Assembly (NCBI RefSeq): GCF_026683955.1
Contig: NZ_CP113343.1
Location: 3,906,001 to 3,970,000 of the forward strand
DNA from: Arthrobacter sp. MMS18-M83
GTDB lineage: Bacteria; Actinomycetota; Actinomycetes; Actinomycetales; Micrococcaceae
Direction of reading: 5' to 3'
Length of the DNA: 64,000 bases
Under the pieces are notes generated by a model. The model worked only from the letters and a program-made list of their open reading frames with translations. It was not told the DNA's origin and searched no databases. Position numbers and translations under genes: made by a program. Positions 10,198 to 19,504 of this stretch are shown piece after piece (position 1 is the stretch's first letter; each line of letters opens with the position of its first letter).

Positions 10198-11973
10198 ATG
10201 CGTTTCGGACGTACTTCCAAAGCAGTGGGCATCGCGGCAATCGCCGCAATCGCACTGAGCGCCTGCGCCGGCAATACCGGCGGCAACACCCCGTCCACCG
10301 GAGCGGCCAAGCAAGGTGGCACGGCCACCGTAGTCGAGGTCAACGCTTTCAACACGTTCAACCCCAACACTGCAGATGGCAACACAGACATCAACTCGAA
10401 GGTCAGCTACGCCACGCACTCGGGGTTTTACTACATCGACAACAAGCTGAATGTCGTCCACAACGACAAATTCGGCAAGATGGAAAAGGTCTCGGATAGT
10501 CCGCTGACTGTGAAGTACACCATCAACGACGGTGTGAAGTGGTCCGACGGCACGCCCGTTTCGGCCGCCGACCTCCTCCTCCAGTGGGCAGCGTTCTCCG
10601 GCTACTACGACGACGCCGACGCCAAGGCCAAGACCGGCACGTCGTACTTCTCCTACGCTGGTGACAACTCGGGCCTCAGCCTGACGGATTTCCCGGAGAT
10701 CAGCAACAACAACAAGACTCTTACGCTCAAGTACTCCAAGCCTTTCTCCGACTGGGAGATCGTCCTGGGTGGGCCTGGCATTGACATTCCTGCCCACGTC
10801 CTGGCCCAGAAGGCCGGACTGAAGGACACCCAGGCCCTGATTGACTTCTTCAAGAGCAAGCCACGCGGAGATGCCAAGGCGCCGCAGCCCGCCGACGCGA
10901 AGCTGAAGGCAATGTCGGACTTGTGGAACACCGGCTTCGACACGAAGACGCTTCCCGCAGACCCGACGCTGTTCCTTTCGAACGGTCCTTACATCGTCAA
11001 GAGCATGAACCAGGACCAGTCCCTCACCATGGTCCGCAACAAGGACTACAACTGGGGACCGACGCCGAGCCTTGACGAAATCACCGTCCGCTACATCGGT
11101 TCCGCCCCGGCTCAGGTCCAGGCCCTCAAGAATGGCGAGGCAGACATCATTGCCCCGCAGGCTTCCGCTGACACGCTCGAACAGCTGAAGGCACTCTCCA
11201 GCCAGGGCGTAACCGTTGACCAGGGCAACCAGCTGGCCTTCGACCACTTGGACCTGAACTACTCGGGACCGTTGGCCGACCAGAACGTGCGCCAGGCCTT
11301 CATGAAAACCGTGCCCCGCAAGGACATCGTCAACAAGATCATTGGCAAGCTTGACCCGAATGCCAAGCCGCTCGACTCGCAGATCTTCGTCCCGCAGCAG
11401 GCTGCTTACGCGGATTCGGCCAAGAACAACGGTTCCTCGGCCTACCAGGATGTCGACATTGACGGCGCCAAGAAGCTCCTCAACGGTGCCACTCCGGAAG
11501 TCCGCATCATGTACAACAAGGACAACCCAAACCGTGTTGACGCCTTCTCGCTGATCCGCGAATCGGCCACCAAGGCCGGCTTCAAGATCGTCGACGGCGG
11601 CCTTGGCAAGTCCGACTGGGGCAAGGCACTGGGCAAGGGGGGCTATGACGCCACCATCTTCGGCTGGATCAACCCGGGCGTTGGTGTCTCCGGCGTTCCG
11701 CAGATATTCAAGACGGGCGGCGGCAACAACTTCAACAAGTTCAGCAGCGCTGACGCGGACAAGTTGATGGAACAGCTCGTGGTCACCACAGACCGCAGCA
11801 AGCAAGATGACCTCGAGAAGCAGATCGACAAGAAGATCTGGGACTCCGCATACGGTGTGCCGCTCTTCCAGTCCGTGAACGTGGACGCTTACAGCGACCG
11901 CATCACCGGTGTGAAGCTCATGCCGAACCAGACTGGTGTTTGGTGGAACTTCTGGGAATGGGCTCAGAAGTAA
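10198..11973 (+). CDS. Peptide ABC transporter substrate-binding lipoprotein (SBP family 5)
   Basis: 591 residues. The N-terminus is a lipoprotein signal with lipobox LSAC, acylated Cys23. The mature part has SBP_bac_5 features: VKYTINDGVKWSDGTPVSA, NGPYIVKSM, ADQNVRQAFMKTVPRKDIV. It captures oligopeptides or similar ligands outside the membrane and delivers them to the permeases at 12154 and 13692. The leader around the start (TAGGAGGCGGAATGCGTTT) and the first residues (MRF.RTSKA) are nearly identical to the second SBP at 17794, showing shared ancestry of the initiation region. Confidence 0.93.
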   Translation: MRFGRTSKAVGIAAIAAIALSACAGNTGGNTPSTGAAKQGGTATVVEVNAFNTFNPNTADGNTDINSKVSYATHSGFYYIDNKLNVVHNDKFGKMEKVSDSPLTVKYTINDGVKWSDGTPVSAADLLLQWAAFSGYYDDADAKAKTGTSYFSYAGDNSGLSLTDFPEISNNNKTLTLKYSKPFSDWEIVLGGPGIDIPAHVLAQKAGLKDTQALIDFFKSKPRGDAKAPQPADAKLKAMSDLWNTGFDTKTLPADPTLFLSNGPYIVKSMNQDQSLTMVRNKDYNWGPTPSLDEITVRYIGSAPAQVQALKNGEADIIAPQASADTLEQLKALSSQGVTVDQGNQLAFDHLDLNYSGPLADQNVRQAFMKTVPRKDIVNKIIGKLDPNAKPLDSQIFVPQQAAYADSAKNNGSSAYQDVDIDGAKKLLNGATPEVRIMYNKDNPNRVDAFSLIRESATKAGFKIVDGGLGKSDWGKALGKGGYDATIFGWINPGVGVSGVPQIFKTGGGNNFNKFSSADADKLMEQLVVTTDRSKQDDLEKQIDKKIWDSAYGVPLFQSVNVDAYSDRITGVKLMPNQTGVWWNFWEWAQK

Positions 11974-12003
11974 GACCCAACTCCGCGAGCAATATCGCCA
12001 GCC

Positions 12004-12041
12004 GAGGCGCCGGGACCGACGTATCATGGTCCCGGCGCCTT
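12004..12041 (+). terminator. Hairpin between SBP and permease genes
   Basis: 14-bp arms GAGGCGCCGGGACC (12004-12017) and GGTCCCGGCGCCTT (12028-12041), with a 10-nt loop. It lacks a long T run, so it may act as partial terminator or 3'-end stabiliser, giving more SBP mRNA than permease mRNA. Confidence 0.65.
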
Positions 12042-12153
12042 CGGGTTGGTGAACCGGCATATTGTCTGCTTCCCAACGACCTCAAGCAGGGAAGGGGCAC
12101 GATTCTGCGATAGGCGCCGGCGACCCCGGGCCTGGATTTCGAGGTTCTTCACC

Positions 12154-13695
12154 ATGGTGACCTATATCGTCAGGCGGCTTATCACCGCCGCATTCATTCT
12201 TCTTGGAGCATCGTTCTTGGTGTATCTCCTGACAGCGTTGTCCGGAGACCCCTTGGAAGAGCTCCGCACCAGCAGTGCACCGAACCGGCAAGCATTGATG
12301 GATGCGCGAATCAATCTGCTTGATCTCGACACACCAGCGCCGCTTCGCTATTTCAAGTGGCTGGGCGGCGCCGCCCAGTGCCTGGTTCCCCTCGGCAACG
12401 CCTGCAATCTCGGCAAGAACATCGCCGGGCAGCCAATCACGGAGGCCCTCGGCTTCGCGCTGGTTCAAACCCTGACGCTTGTTACCGGCGCGACAATTCT
12501 TGCGATTCTCATCGGCATTTCGCTCGGCATCGTCACCGCACTCCGCCAGTACAGCGCGTTGGACTATGGCGTGACCTTCATGGCATTCCTGTTCTTCTCA
12601 TTGCCGATCTTCTGGGTAGCCGTCCTTCTCAAGGAGTTCGGTGCCATTGGCTTTAATGACTTCCTGCGAAATCCGGAAATACCCCCGGCCGTGGCCCTTG
12701 GAATCGGAGCCGTCTTGGGCCTCATTGGGGCCGTCGTCGTGGGCGGCGAAGTGAAACGCCGACTGATCGTCGCAGGCTCTGTCTTTGCGGCGGTTTCGGT
12801 TGTTCTTTTCTACTTCTCGCTGACTCAATGGTTCCGCAATCCGGGCCTGGGGCCGGTCATCATTGCGATCATGGGGGCGGGAATCGCCGTCGGAATCACC
12901 ATATTGGTTTCCGGACTCAAGAACCGCAAGGCACTGCAATCGAGCCTGATTGTGGTGGGGATCGGTGTGATCGCCTATTTCGCTGTGCAGCCGCTGCTCA
13001 ATGACGCGACCGCGCTCATGATCTTCCTCCTTGCAATCGCCACCATTCTGGTTGGCGTCGCAGTGGGGTACTTCATGGGCGGCTACGACCGCGGCCAATC
13101 CATGCGCGCCGCCGGACTCACGGCCTTCCTGGTCGGAGCCCTTGTGGTCATGGACCGGTTCATGCAGGCCTGGCCCTCTTATTTCAACAACAGCCGGGTT
13201 CGCGGACGTCCCATCGCCACTATCGGAGCGGGAACGCCGAACATCCAAGGCGATTTCTGGATCATGTCCACAGACACCTTGACCCACCTCGTCTTGCCGA
13301 CCATTGCCCTGATCCTTGTCTCGTTGGCCAGCTACGCGCGGTTCACACGTTCGTCGATGCTCGAAATCATGAACATGGACTACATCCGCACAGCGCGAGC
13401 CAAGGGCCTGAGCGAACGTTCCGTGGTCATGGGCCACGCCTTCCGGAACGCTCTGATTCCGATTGCAACGATCGTCGCCTTTGACATCGGTGCATTGATC
13501 GGTGGTGCCGTCATTACTGAAACGGTCTTTTCCGTTCGGGGCATGGGTTTCTTGTTCATCGACGGACTGCTGCACACGGACCCTAACCCGGTGATGGGCG
13601 TGTTCCTTTGTGTGGCTATCACCGCCATGGCCTTCAACCTGATAGCGGACCTCGCGTACTCCGCGCTCGACCCACGCGTAAGGATCAAAGCATGA
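12154..13695 (+). CDS. Peptide ABC transporter permease (DppB/OppB type) with a large internal insertion
   Basis: 513 residues from ATG 12154 (GAGG 9 bp upstream; the frame is open further 5' but without conserved sequence). The family is usually about 310-340 residues. The N-terminal MVTYIVRRL, the first membrane segment and the binding-protein-dependent core with its EAA-type loop (ARAKGLSERSVVMGHAFRN, 414-432) are normal. Residues about 172-365 are inserted and contain several extra hydrophobic segments (around 178-198, 206-222, 233-253, 264-280, 286-308, 319-333). Stop overlaps the next permease ATG as ATGA. Confidence 0.9.
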   Translation: MVTYIVRRLITAAFILLGASFLVYLLTALSGDPLEELRTSSAPNRQALMDARINLLDLDTPAPLRYFKWLGGAAQCLVPLGNACNLGKNIAGQPITEALGFALVQTLTLVTGATILAILIGISLGIVTALRQYSALDYGVTFMAFLFFSLPIFWVAVLLKEFGAIGFNDFLRNPEIPPAVALGIGAVLGLIGAVVVGGEVKRRLIVAGSVFAAVSVVLFYFSLTQWFRNPGLGPVIIAIMGAGIAVGITILVSGLKNRKALQSSLIVVGIGVIAYFAVQPLLNDATALMIFLLAIATILVGVAVGYFMGGYDRGQSMRAAGLTAFLVGALVVMDRFMQAWPSYFNNSRVRGRPIATIGAGTPNIQGDFWIMSTDTLTHLVLPTIALILVSLASYARFTRSSMLEIMNMDYIRTARAKGLSERSVVMGHAFRNALIPIATIVAFDIGALIGGAVITETVFSVRGMGFLFIDGLLHTDPNPVMGVFLCVAITAMAFNLIADLAYSALDPRVRIKA

Positions 13696-14789
13696 GCCAG
13701 CCAACTCAAGAGGACGAACTCCTCGCGCAACAGGCGCTTGCCGAAGCTGCAGCCACCCACGCAGGCAGCGAAGTTACCAGCGGCCTGAGCCAGGGCCAGA
13801 TTGTCCGTAAAAGATTCTTCGGCCACACGGGCGCCCTGATAGGACTCGCTGTTTTCGCGGTGATCTTCCTGCTTGCCTTTACCGCGGTGGGCGCGTTCGG
13901 GATTCCCGGGTGGTGGAAGTACAACCACCTGGACGTCGCGCCGCTCGTCAACGACGGTGCTCCAACCTCCTCGCTGTGGCCGTTTGCGTGGGGCGAGCAT
14001 CCGTTTGGCCAAGACCGGATCGGGCGCGATCTGTTTGCCATGACGATGCGCGGCGCACAGCAGTCAGTCACGGTGATGCTCCTGATCGGTGGGATTGCAG
14101 GTGCGATCGGCGCCATTGTCGGAGGACTTGCCGGCTATTTCCGAGGCTGGGTCGAAGCGATCCTCATGCGCTTGACGGACGTCATTATCATCATTCCGTT
14201 GCTTCTCCTCGCGGCCGTGGTGGGCCAGATAGCCAACCGCAGGGATGAGGGCAGTTGGTTGACCGGCTTTGCCGCCAACAACGGCGTCGTCATTCTCGGC
14301 GTCTTCCTCGGATTTGTGAGCTGGGTGGGCCTCGCCCGTCTTGTCCGAGGTGAGTTCCTGACCCTCCGTGAGCGGGAGTTCGTCGATGCTGCCCGGATCT
14401 CCGGAGCCTCCAACGCGAGGATCATCTTCAAGCACATCTTGCCGAACGCCGTCGGTGTGCTGATCGTCAACGTAACGCTGACCATGTCCGCTGCCATCCT
14501 GCTAGAGACGGCCCTCAGCTACCTCGGCCTTGGAGTGCACCCGCCAGATACCTCACTAGGCCTGTTGATTTCCCAAAACCAGGAAGCCTTTGCTACCCGG
14601 CCGTGGCTTTTCTGGTATCCGGGCTTGTTCATCATCCTCATCTGCCTCAGTATCAACTTCATCGGCGATGGCCTGCGGGACGCTTTCGACCCGCGCCAGA
14701 AGAAGTTCCGGGCCAAGTCCGCGGTTGAGACCGCAATGCACTCCAGCACGACGACGGCGCCGGTCGCCGATACTCCGAAGGGCAGCTGA
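13692..14789 (+). CDS. Peptide ABC transporter permease (DppC/OppC type)
   Basis: 365 residues from ATG 13692, which overlaps the previous stop by 4 bp. It has an N-terminal cytoplasmic tail, a first membrane segment (about 50-70), the OppC-type HPFGQDRIGRDLF, and an EAA loop FVDAARISGASNARIIFKHI. The C-terminal FDPRQKKFRAK is followed by a Thr/Ser-rich tail. It pairs with the 12154 permease to form the channel of the first peptide importer. The ATPase gene of the system follows only after an opposite-strand gene (14811-15440). Confidence 0.93.
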   Translation: MSQPTQEDELLAQQALAEAAATHAGSEVTSGLSQGQIVRKRFFGHTGALIGLAVFAVIFLLAFTAVGAFGIPGWWKYNHLDVAPLVNDGAPTSSLWPFAWGEHPFGQDRIGRDLFAMTMRGAQQSVTVMLLIGGIAGAIGAIVGGLAGYFRGWVEAILMRLTDVIIIIPLLLLAAVVGQIANRRDEGSWLTGFAANNGVVILGVFLGFVSWVGLARLVRGEFLTLREREFVDAARISGASNARIIFKHILPNAVGVLIVNVTLTMSAAILLETALSYLGLGVHPPDTSLGLLISQNQEAFATRPWLFWYPGLFIILICLSINFIGDGLRDAFDPRQKKFRAKSAVETAMHSSTTTAPVADTPKGS

Positions 14790-14810
14790 GTGGGACCCGC
14801 CAGGGGAGCC

Positions 14811-15440
14811 TCAGTATCGGAAGACCGCCCAGTAGCTGGCCGCGGCCAGCGCCACCGTGGCCGCCACTCGGAACCATCCGACCGTAACCGCCACTGTGGC
14901 GTCCTCCGCCCGGCCGGGCTCTACTCGGCCGGACTCCACCAGGGCCTGCCATCGGGTGCGGACCAAGACGGCTGCGGCACCCGAATCGGTGTTCTTGAGA
15001 TCTCCGGGTCGAACCGAACTGCCAGGACCGTATGTGGTGCCTGGGAGCCCCCTCAGGTGCTCGGGGCGGGCATTGCGCCCGCCCCAAATCCCGGGCGCCG
15101 GTGCGGCCCACGCGGAGTATTTTTTGCGGGGCGTCATGAGCGTGAGGGCGTAGCGGGTGTCCACTTGCACCAGGGCATCCCACGGGACCTCAACGGTGCT
15201 GTAAGGGTTCTCCAGCCGTACGCCGGAGTCCATGACCACCACCACGGGGCGCCAGAACAGCAACCAGCCGATGAAGGCAACAAGGAGCAAGGGAGCGGTG
15301 CCCGGAAGGGCTCCCGGACCGGCCGCCACAAGCGTCACGACCACCCCGAAGGCCGCTATTGCCCAACAAGCCCAGGCGAACAGCCTGCTGGTGCGGGCCT
15401 TGAAGATTTCGACATTTCCAGCATGGGGCTCTCGGCTCAT
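14811..15440 (-). CDS. PH-domain-containing membrane protein
   Basis: 209 residues with two N-terminal hydrophobic segments (about 20-40 and 44-62), then a small bacterial PH-like domain (FWRPVVVVMDSGVRLENPY, VPWDALVQVDTRYALTLMT, KKYSAWAAPAPG), and a last hydrophobic segment near 190-205. This matches the low-molecular-weight-antigen-type PH family common in actinobacteria, whose function is unknown. It lies on the opposite strand inside the first peptide transporter cluster, separating the permeases from their ATPase and convergent with the permease at 13692. Confidence 0.8.
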   Translation of the reverse strand: MSREPHAGNVEIFKARTSRLFAWACWAIAAFGVVVTLVAAGPGALPGTAPLLLVAFIGWLLFWRPVVVVMDSGVRLENPYSTVEVPWDALVQVDTRYALTLMTPRKKYSAWAAPAPGIWGGRNARPEHLRGLPGTTYGPGSSVRPGDLKNTDSGAAAVLVRTRWQALVESGRVEPGRAEDATVAVTVGWFRVAATVALAAASYWAVFRY

Positions 15441-15519
15441 GCCCCTAATAATTCAGGATTCCGGGCTACTTCACTAATCACCCCTTGGAGGGTGGCCCGG
15501 GCGGAAGGGAATACCCAAC

Positions 15520-17367
15520 ATGACTGACAATGCCAGCCCCGAACCTGAGGCAACCCCGCTAGAGACTGCCTCGGACAAGAGTGCGCTCGGGAGCGTGGTC
15601 CTGGAAGTGCGCGATCTCAGCGTCGACTTCGGTGTGGAGAAGAAATGGGTCCCCGCCGCCATCGGACTGAACTATGAGGTCAGGGCGGGTGAGGTCCTCG
15701 CCATCGTCGGTGAATCCGGTTCCGGCAAGAGTGCCAGTTCCATGGCTTTGCTGGGATTGCTGCCCAGCAACAGCCGGGTCACGGGGAGTGTGAAGCTCTC
15801 CGGCAAGGAGCTGCTTGGCGCCAAATCCGGCACCATCAGGGAGGTCCGCGGCAAGGATGTTGCCGTGATCTTCCAGGAACCGATGACGGCGCTCAACCCC
15901 GTCTACACGGTGGGTGCCCAGATCGTTGAGACGATCCGGCTTCACAACGTGGTCTCCCCGGACGAGGCCAAGGAGCGCGCATTGCGCATGTTGGACCTCG
16001 TGGAGCTTCCTGACCCGGAGAAGGCCTTCAAGTCGTATCCGCATCAGCTTTCCGGCGGCCAGCGCCAGCGGGCCATGATCGCCCAGTCGTTGTCTTGCGA
16101 CCCGAAACTGCTGATCGCGGATGAACCCACCACGGCCCTGGACGTGACGGTCCAAGCTGAAATCCTGGATTTGATGCGCAATCTGCGCAACAAGCTGGAT
16201 AGCGCCATCGTCCTCATCACGCACGACATGGGTGTGGTGGCCGACCTCGCTGACCGGATAGCAGTGATGCGCAAGGGTGTCATCGTGGAAACGGGTACGG
16301 CGCAGCAGATCTTCAGCAACCCGCAGCATGAATACACGCAGGCGCTGCTGGCAGCTGTTCCCCACTTGGGCCAGGGCGCGGACAGTCCCGATGTCGATGT
16401 CACTGCGGCCCTGGCTGCGGCCACCAACACCGAGCTCGAATCCGTTGAGCATGACGAACTGCTCCGCCGGGAACGTAAAAACCAAGCGGCTTTGAAGGCG
16501 GCGGCGGAAGAAGCCGCCAAGCCCAAGGGCAACCCTGTGCTTGAGCTGATCGACGTCGCCATCGAGTATCCCAAGCAGGGCCGTGTTCCTGCGTTCCGTG
16601 CTGTCGAGGGGGCAAACCTGGTCATCTACCCTGGTCAAGTGGTGGGCCTGGTTGGGGAGTCGGGATCCGGCAAGACGACCATTGGACGCGCCGCCGTCGG
16701 GCTCTTGCCTGTGGCCGCCGGCAGCATGCGTGTGGTGGGTCAGGACATTTCCGCAGCGAAACGGAATGGAAAGCAGCTTCGCGAGGTGCGTCGGGATATC
16801 GGCATGGTCTTCCAGGATCCGTCGTCGTCGCTGAACCCGCGGCTGCCTATCGGTGAGAGTATCGGCGAACCGATGTTCCTTGCCGGGGCCGCCAAGGGCG
16901 TGGAGCTGCAGAAGCGGATCGAGAACCTTCTCGACCAAGTGGAGCTGCCCCGCGGTTACCGCAACCGTTACCCGCATGAGTTGTCGGGCGGCCAGAAGCA
17001 GCGTGTCGGTATCGCGCGTGCGCTGTCCCTGCAGCCAAAGCTTATGGTGGCGGATGAGCCGACGTCGGCGCTGGACGTTTCGGTGCAGGCGAAGGTTTTG
17101 GAACTCTTCCAGAACCTGCAAAAGGAACTGGGATTCGCGTGCCTGTTCGTGACCCACGACCTCGCCGTGGTTGATGTGCTGGCGGACCGGATTTGCGTCA
17201 TGCAGCGCGGCCGGATCGTGGAGCAGGGCACCCGGGAACAGATTCTCCGTAATCCGCAGGAACCTTACACGCAAAGGCTGCTTGCCGCGGTACCGCTTCC
17301 GGACCCGGAGAAGCAGCGCGAGCGCAGGGAACTGCGGGCGCAACTCATGGCCGCCGGCATCGAGTAG
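15520..17367 (+). CDS. Double-domain peptide ABC transporter ATPase (OppD-OppF fusion)
   Basis: 615 residues with two complete nucleotide-binding domains. Domain 1: Walker A GESGSGKSA, signature LSGGQRQRA, Walker B LLIADEPTTALD. Domain 2: Walker A GESGSGKTT, signature LSGGQKQR, Walker [13 protein letters not shown]. Each carries the oligopeptide C-terminal extension (NPQHEYTQALLAAVP, NPQEPYTQRLLAAVP). It powers the importer formed by the genes at 10198, 12154 and 13692. The 79-bp gap to the divergent PH gene must contain its own promoter unless transcripts run through that gene antisense. Confidence 0.95.
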   Translation: MTDNASPEPEATPLETASDKSALGSVVLEVRDLSVDFGVEKKWVPAAIGLNYEVRAGEVLAIVGESGSGKSASSMALLGLLPSNSRVTGSVKLSGKELLGAKSGTIREVRGKDVAVIFQEPMTALNPVYTVGAQIVETIRLHNVVSPDEAKERALRMLDLVELPDPEKAFKSYPHQLSGGQRQRAMIAQSLSCDPKLLIADEPTTALDVTVQAEILDLMRNLRNKLDSAIVLITHDMGVVADLADRIAVMRKGVIVETGTAQQIFSNPQHEYTQALLAAVPHLGQGADSPDVDVTAALAAATNTELESVEHDELLRRERKNQAALKAAAEEAAKPKGNPVLELIDVAIEYPKQGRVPAFRAVEGANLVIYPGQVVGLVGESGSGKTTIGRAAVGLLPVAAGSMRVVGQDISAAKRNGKQLREVRRDIGMVFQDPSSSLNPRLPIGESIGEPMFLAGAAKGVELQKRIENLLDQVELPRGYRNRYPHELSGGQKQRVGIARALSLQPKLMVADEPTSALDVSVQAKVLELFQNLQKELGFACLFVTHDLAVVDVLADRICVMQRGRIVEQGTREQILRNPQEPYTQRLLAAVPLPDPEKQRERRELRAQLMAAGIE

Positions 17368-17420
17368 CAGCTGCGCGCGAAGCAGCTCGCGGCATAAACG
17401 GACTGCCGCTCGTTGCGAAA

Positions 17421-17457
17421 GAGTCCCCATGGCCAACGGTCCATGGGGGCTCTTTTC
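17421..17457 (+). terminator. Rho-independent terminator after the first peptide transporter
   Basis: Arms AGTCCCCATGG (17422-17432) and CCATGGGGGCT (17441-17451) pair over 11 bp with one G-U, followed by CTTTT. Confidence 0.85.
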
Positions 17458-17490
17458 TATGCCCCGGGTGTTCTTTCGCACTTCCACGAA

Positions 17491-17523
17491 AGGGGTTTCG
17501 GCATGCCCGAAACCCCTATTTTC
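17491..17523 (+). terminator. Second terminator-like hairpin
   Basis: Arms AGGGGTTTCGG (17491-17501) and CCGAAACCCCT (17507-17517) pair perfectly and are followed by ATTTTC. With the hairpin at 17421 it forms a tandem terminator insulating the second transporter operon. Confidence 0.75.
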
Positions 17524-17577
17524 CTGCGAAAAGTAGAGGTCAGGCATGCCGAGTGTACCAAGGAGTAACCCATTACG

Positions 17578-17615
17578 TGAAGTGACTGCTTCATTTACTT
17601 GAAATGACTGCTTCA
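17578..17615. promoter_or_regulatory. Twin operator-like repeats upstream of the second SBP gene
   Basis: Two 16-bp copies, TGAAGTGACTGCTTCA (17578-17593) and TGAAATGACTGCTTCA (17600-17615), differ at one base and start 22 bp apart, close to two helical turns. Each is an inverted repeat TGAAR-N6-CTTCA. The arrangement suggests cooperative binding of a dimeric regulator near the promoter of the second peptide importer. The regulator is not identifiable here. Confidence 0.6.
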
Positions 17616-17793
17616 TTACTAAAACTGTCAAGGCATACTTGGGTCCCATGTGCCAATGGGATTCCATATTTCGGACAAGGTGTGGTTAGGATTACACATC
17701 CATGTAGGCCGCGTCACAGGATAATTCTGTGCCTGGCCCCCGGGGCAGCCATGAGTTGCCCCGACCCATCCCCCTGAATCCATAGGAGGCGGA

Positions 17794-19476
17794 ATGCGTT
17801 TTTCGCGCACTTCCAAAGCTCTAGGCTTGCTGGCAGTCGCCGCACTTGCCCTTACCGGATGCGGCAGCGCCGGCTCCGGAAGCAGCGGCCAGGCTGCTGC
17901 CGGCGATCCGAACAAAATCATCACCGCATACAGCAATGAACCCCAGCACCCCCTGCTGCCGTCCAACACCAACGAGGTGTACGGCGGCCGCGTCGTCGAA
18001 CTCCTGTTCGAAGGCCTGCGCAGCTACGACGCCAGCGGAAAGTCCGTGAATGCCCTCGCGGAATCCATTGACACGACTGACGGCCAGAATTACACCATCA
18101 AGGTCAAGAAGGGCACCAAGTTCACCAACGGCGAGGAAGTCACCGCCAAGAGCTTCGTTGACGCCTGGAACTTCGCCGCACTGAGCACCAACGCACAGAC
18201 CAGCAGCAGCTTCTTCGAGTCGATTGACGGCTACGACGCCGTCAGTGCCACCAAGAAGGAACCTGGCGCGGACGGCAAGTCCAAAGACGTTCCTGCCCCG
18301 ACCGCGCAGACCATGTCGGGCTTGGTTCTGAAGGACGGCTCGACCTTCACGGTGAAGCTGGCACAGCCGGAAGCCGACTGGCCTTTGCGCCTCGGCTACT
18401 CCGCTTTCATGCCGCTCCCCGCCGATGCCCTCAAGGACCCGAAGGCCTTCGGCGAAAACCCCGTCGGCAACGGCCCGTACAAGATGGCCGCCAAGGGTGC
18501 CTGGCAGCACGACAGCCAGATCGCCCTCGTCAAGAACGCCGACTACCAGGGTCCCCGCGCGGCCAAGAACGGTGGCGTGACCTTCAAGTTCTATACCGAT
18601 CCGGCACCGGCATACACGGACATCCAGGCCAACAACCTCGACGTCACCGACGTCCTGCCGACGAACGCCCTGAAGACCTACACCACGGACTTCCCGGACC
18701 ACAACCTCAACAAGGCTTACGCGGGCAACGCAACTCTCAACATCCCGAACTACCTGCCTGAGTTCCAGGGAGACGCCGGCAAGCTCCGCCGCCAGGCCAT
18801 CTCCATGGCCATCAACCGCGACGAAATCACCAAGGTTGTCTTCAACGGCACCCGTATATCGGCCAAGGACTTCACGTCTCCCTCCGTTGACGGTTACAAC
18901 GCCAACGTAGCGGGCTCGGATGTTCTGAAGTTCGACGCCGCGAAGGCGAAGGACCTCTGGGCCAAGGCAGAGGCCCTCAGCCCGTGGCCGGCTGGCAAGG
19001 TTCTTCAGCTCGCGTACAACACCGATGGTGGCAACAAGGAATGGATCGACGCAGTTGCCAACAACCTGAAGAACAACCTCGGCATCAAGGCAGAAGGCCA
19101 GCCGTTCGCCAAGTTTGCTGAGATCCTGAACCTCCGCAAGGCCAAGACGCTTCCGGGCTTCACCCGCGCAGGCTGGCAGGCAGACTACCCGTCGCTGTTC
19201 AACTTCCTCGGCCCGCTGCTGAAGACCGGCGCTAGCGCCAACTACGAGGGCTACAGCAACCCGGAATTCGACAAGCTGCTGATCGAAGGCCTTGCGTCCA
19301 AGACCACGGACGACGCGAACAAGAAGTTCACCCAGGCACAGGAAATCCTGTTCAAGGACCTTCCCAACCTGCCCCTGTGGTACCAGGCACGCCAGGCTGT
19401 ATGGAGCCAGAACGTTACCAACGTTGACTCCGGCTGGAACGGCGTCCTGCTCTACTACAACATCACCGCAAAGTAG
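17794..19476 (+). CDS. Peptide ABC transporter substrate-binding lipoprotein (second system)
   Basis: 560 residues. Signal peptide with lipobox LTGC, acylated Cys23. OppA-like SBP_bac_5 motifs include VVELLFEGLRSYD, KKGTKFTNGEEVTAKSFVDA, NPVGNGPYKM and RRQAISMAINRDEI; the terminal VDSGWNGVLLYYN resembles OppA/DppE-type binders. It starts at ATG 17794 behind AGGAGG and heads an SBP-permease-permease-ATPase operon. Its upstream region carries twin palindromes at 17578-17615. A hairpin at 19505-19542 separates it from the permeases. Confidence 0.93.
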   Translation: MRFSRTSKALGLLAVAALALTGCGSAGSGSSGQAAAGDPNKIITAYSNEPQHPLLPSNTNEVYGGRVVELLFEGLRSYDASGKSVNALAESIDTTDGQNYTIKVKKGTKFTNGEEVTAKSFVDAWNFAALSTNAQTSSSFFESIDGYDAVSATKKEPGADGKSKDVPAPTAQTMSGLVLKDGSTFTVKLAQPEADWPLRLGYSAFMPLPADALKDPKAFGENPVGNGPYKMAAKGAWQHDSQIALVKNADYQGPRAAKNGGVTFKFYTDPAPAYTDIQANNLDVTDVLPTNALKTYTTDFPDHNLNKAYAGNATLNIPNYLPEFQGDAGKLRRQAISMAINRDEITKVVFNGTRISAKDFTSPSVDGYNANVAGSDVLKFDAAKAKDLWAKAEALSPWPAGKVLQLAYNTDGGNKEWIDAVANNLKNNLGIKAEGQPFAKFAEILNLRKAKTLPGFTRAGWQADYPSLFNFLGPLLKTGASANYEGYSNPEFDKLLIEGLASKTTDDANKKFTQAQEILFKDLPNLPLWYQARQAVWSQNVTNVDSGWNGVLLYYNITAK

Positions 19477-19504
19477 TCCTCTGGACTTGTTCCAAGCTCG
19501 CTAG

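Larger units (their letters stand above)
17368..17793. other. Intergenic region between the two peptide transporters
   Basis: 426 bp with no credible gene. From left to right it holds two terminator hairpins (17421-17457, 17491-17523), twin 16-bp imperfect palindromes (17578-17593, 17600-17615), probable promoter sequence around 17610-17640, and a leader ending in AGGAGG before the ATG at 17794. Confidence 0.7.

Noticed and set aside
10156..12060. 634-residue minus-strand ORF opposite the SBP gene
   Set aside because: Antisense shadow; the plus-strand lipoprotein is unambiguous.
15559..17667. 702-residue minus-strand ORF opposite the ABC ATPase
   Set aside because: Antisense shadow of a clear ABC protein; His/Arg/Leu-rich composition without domains.
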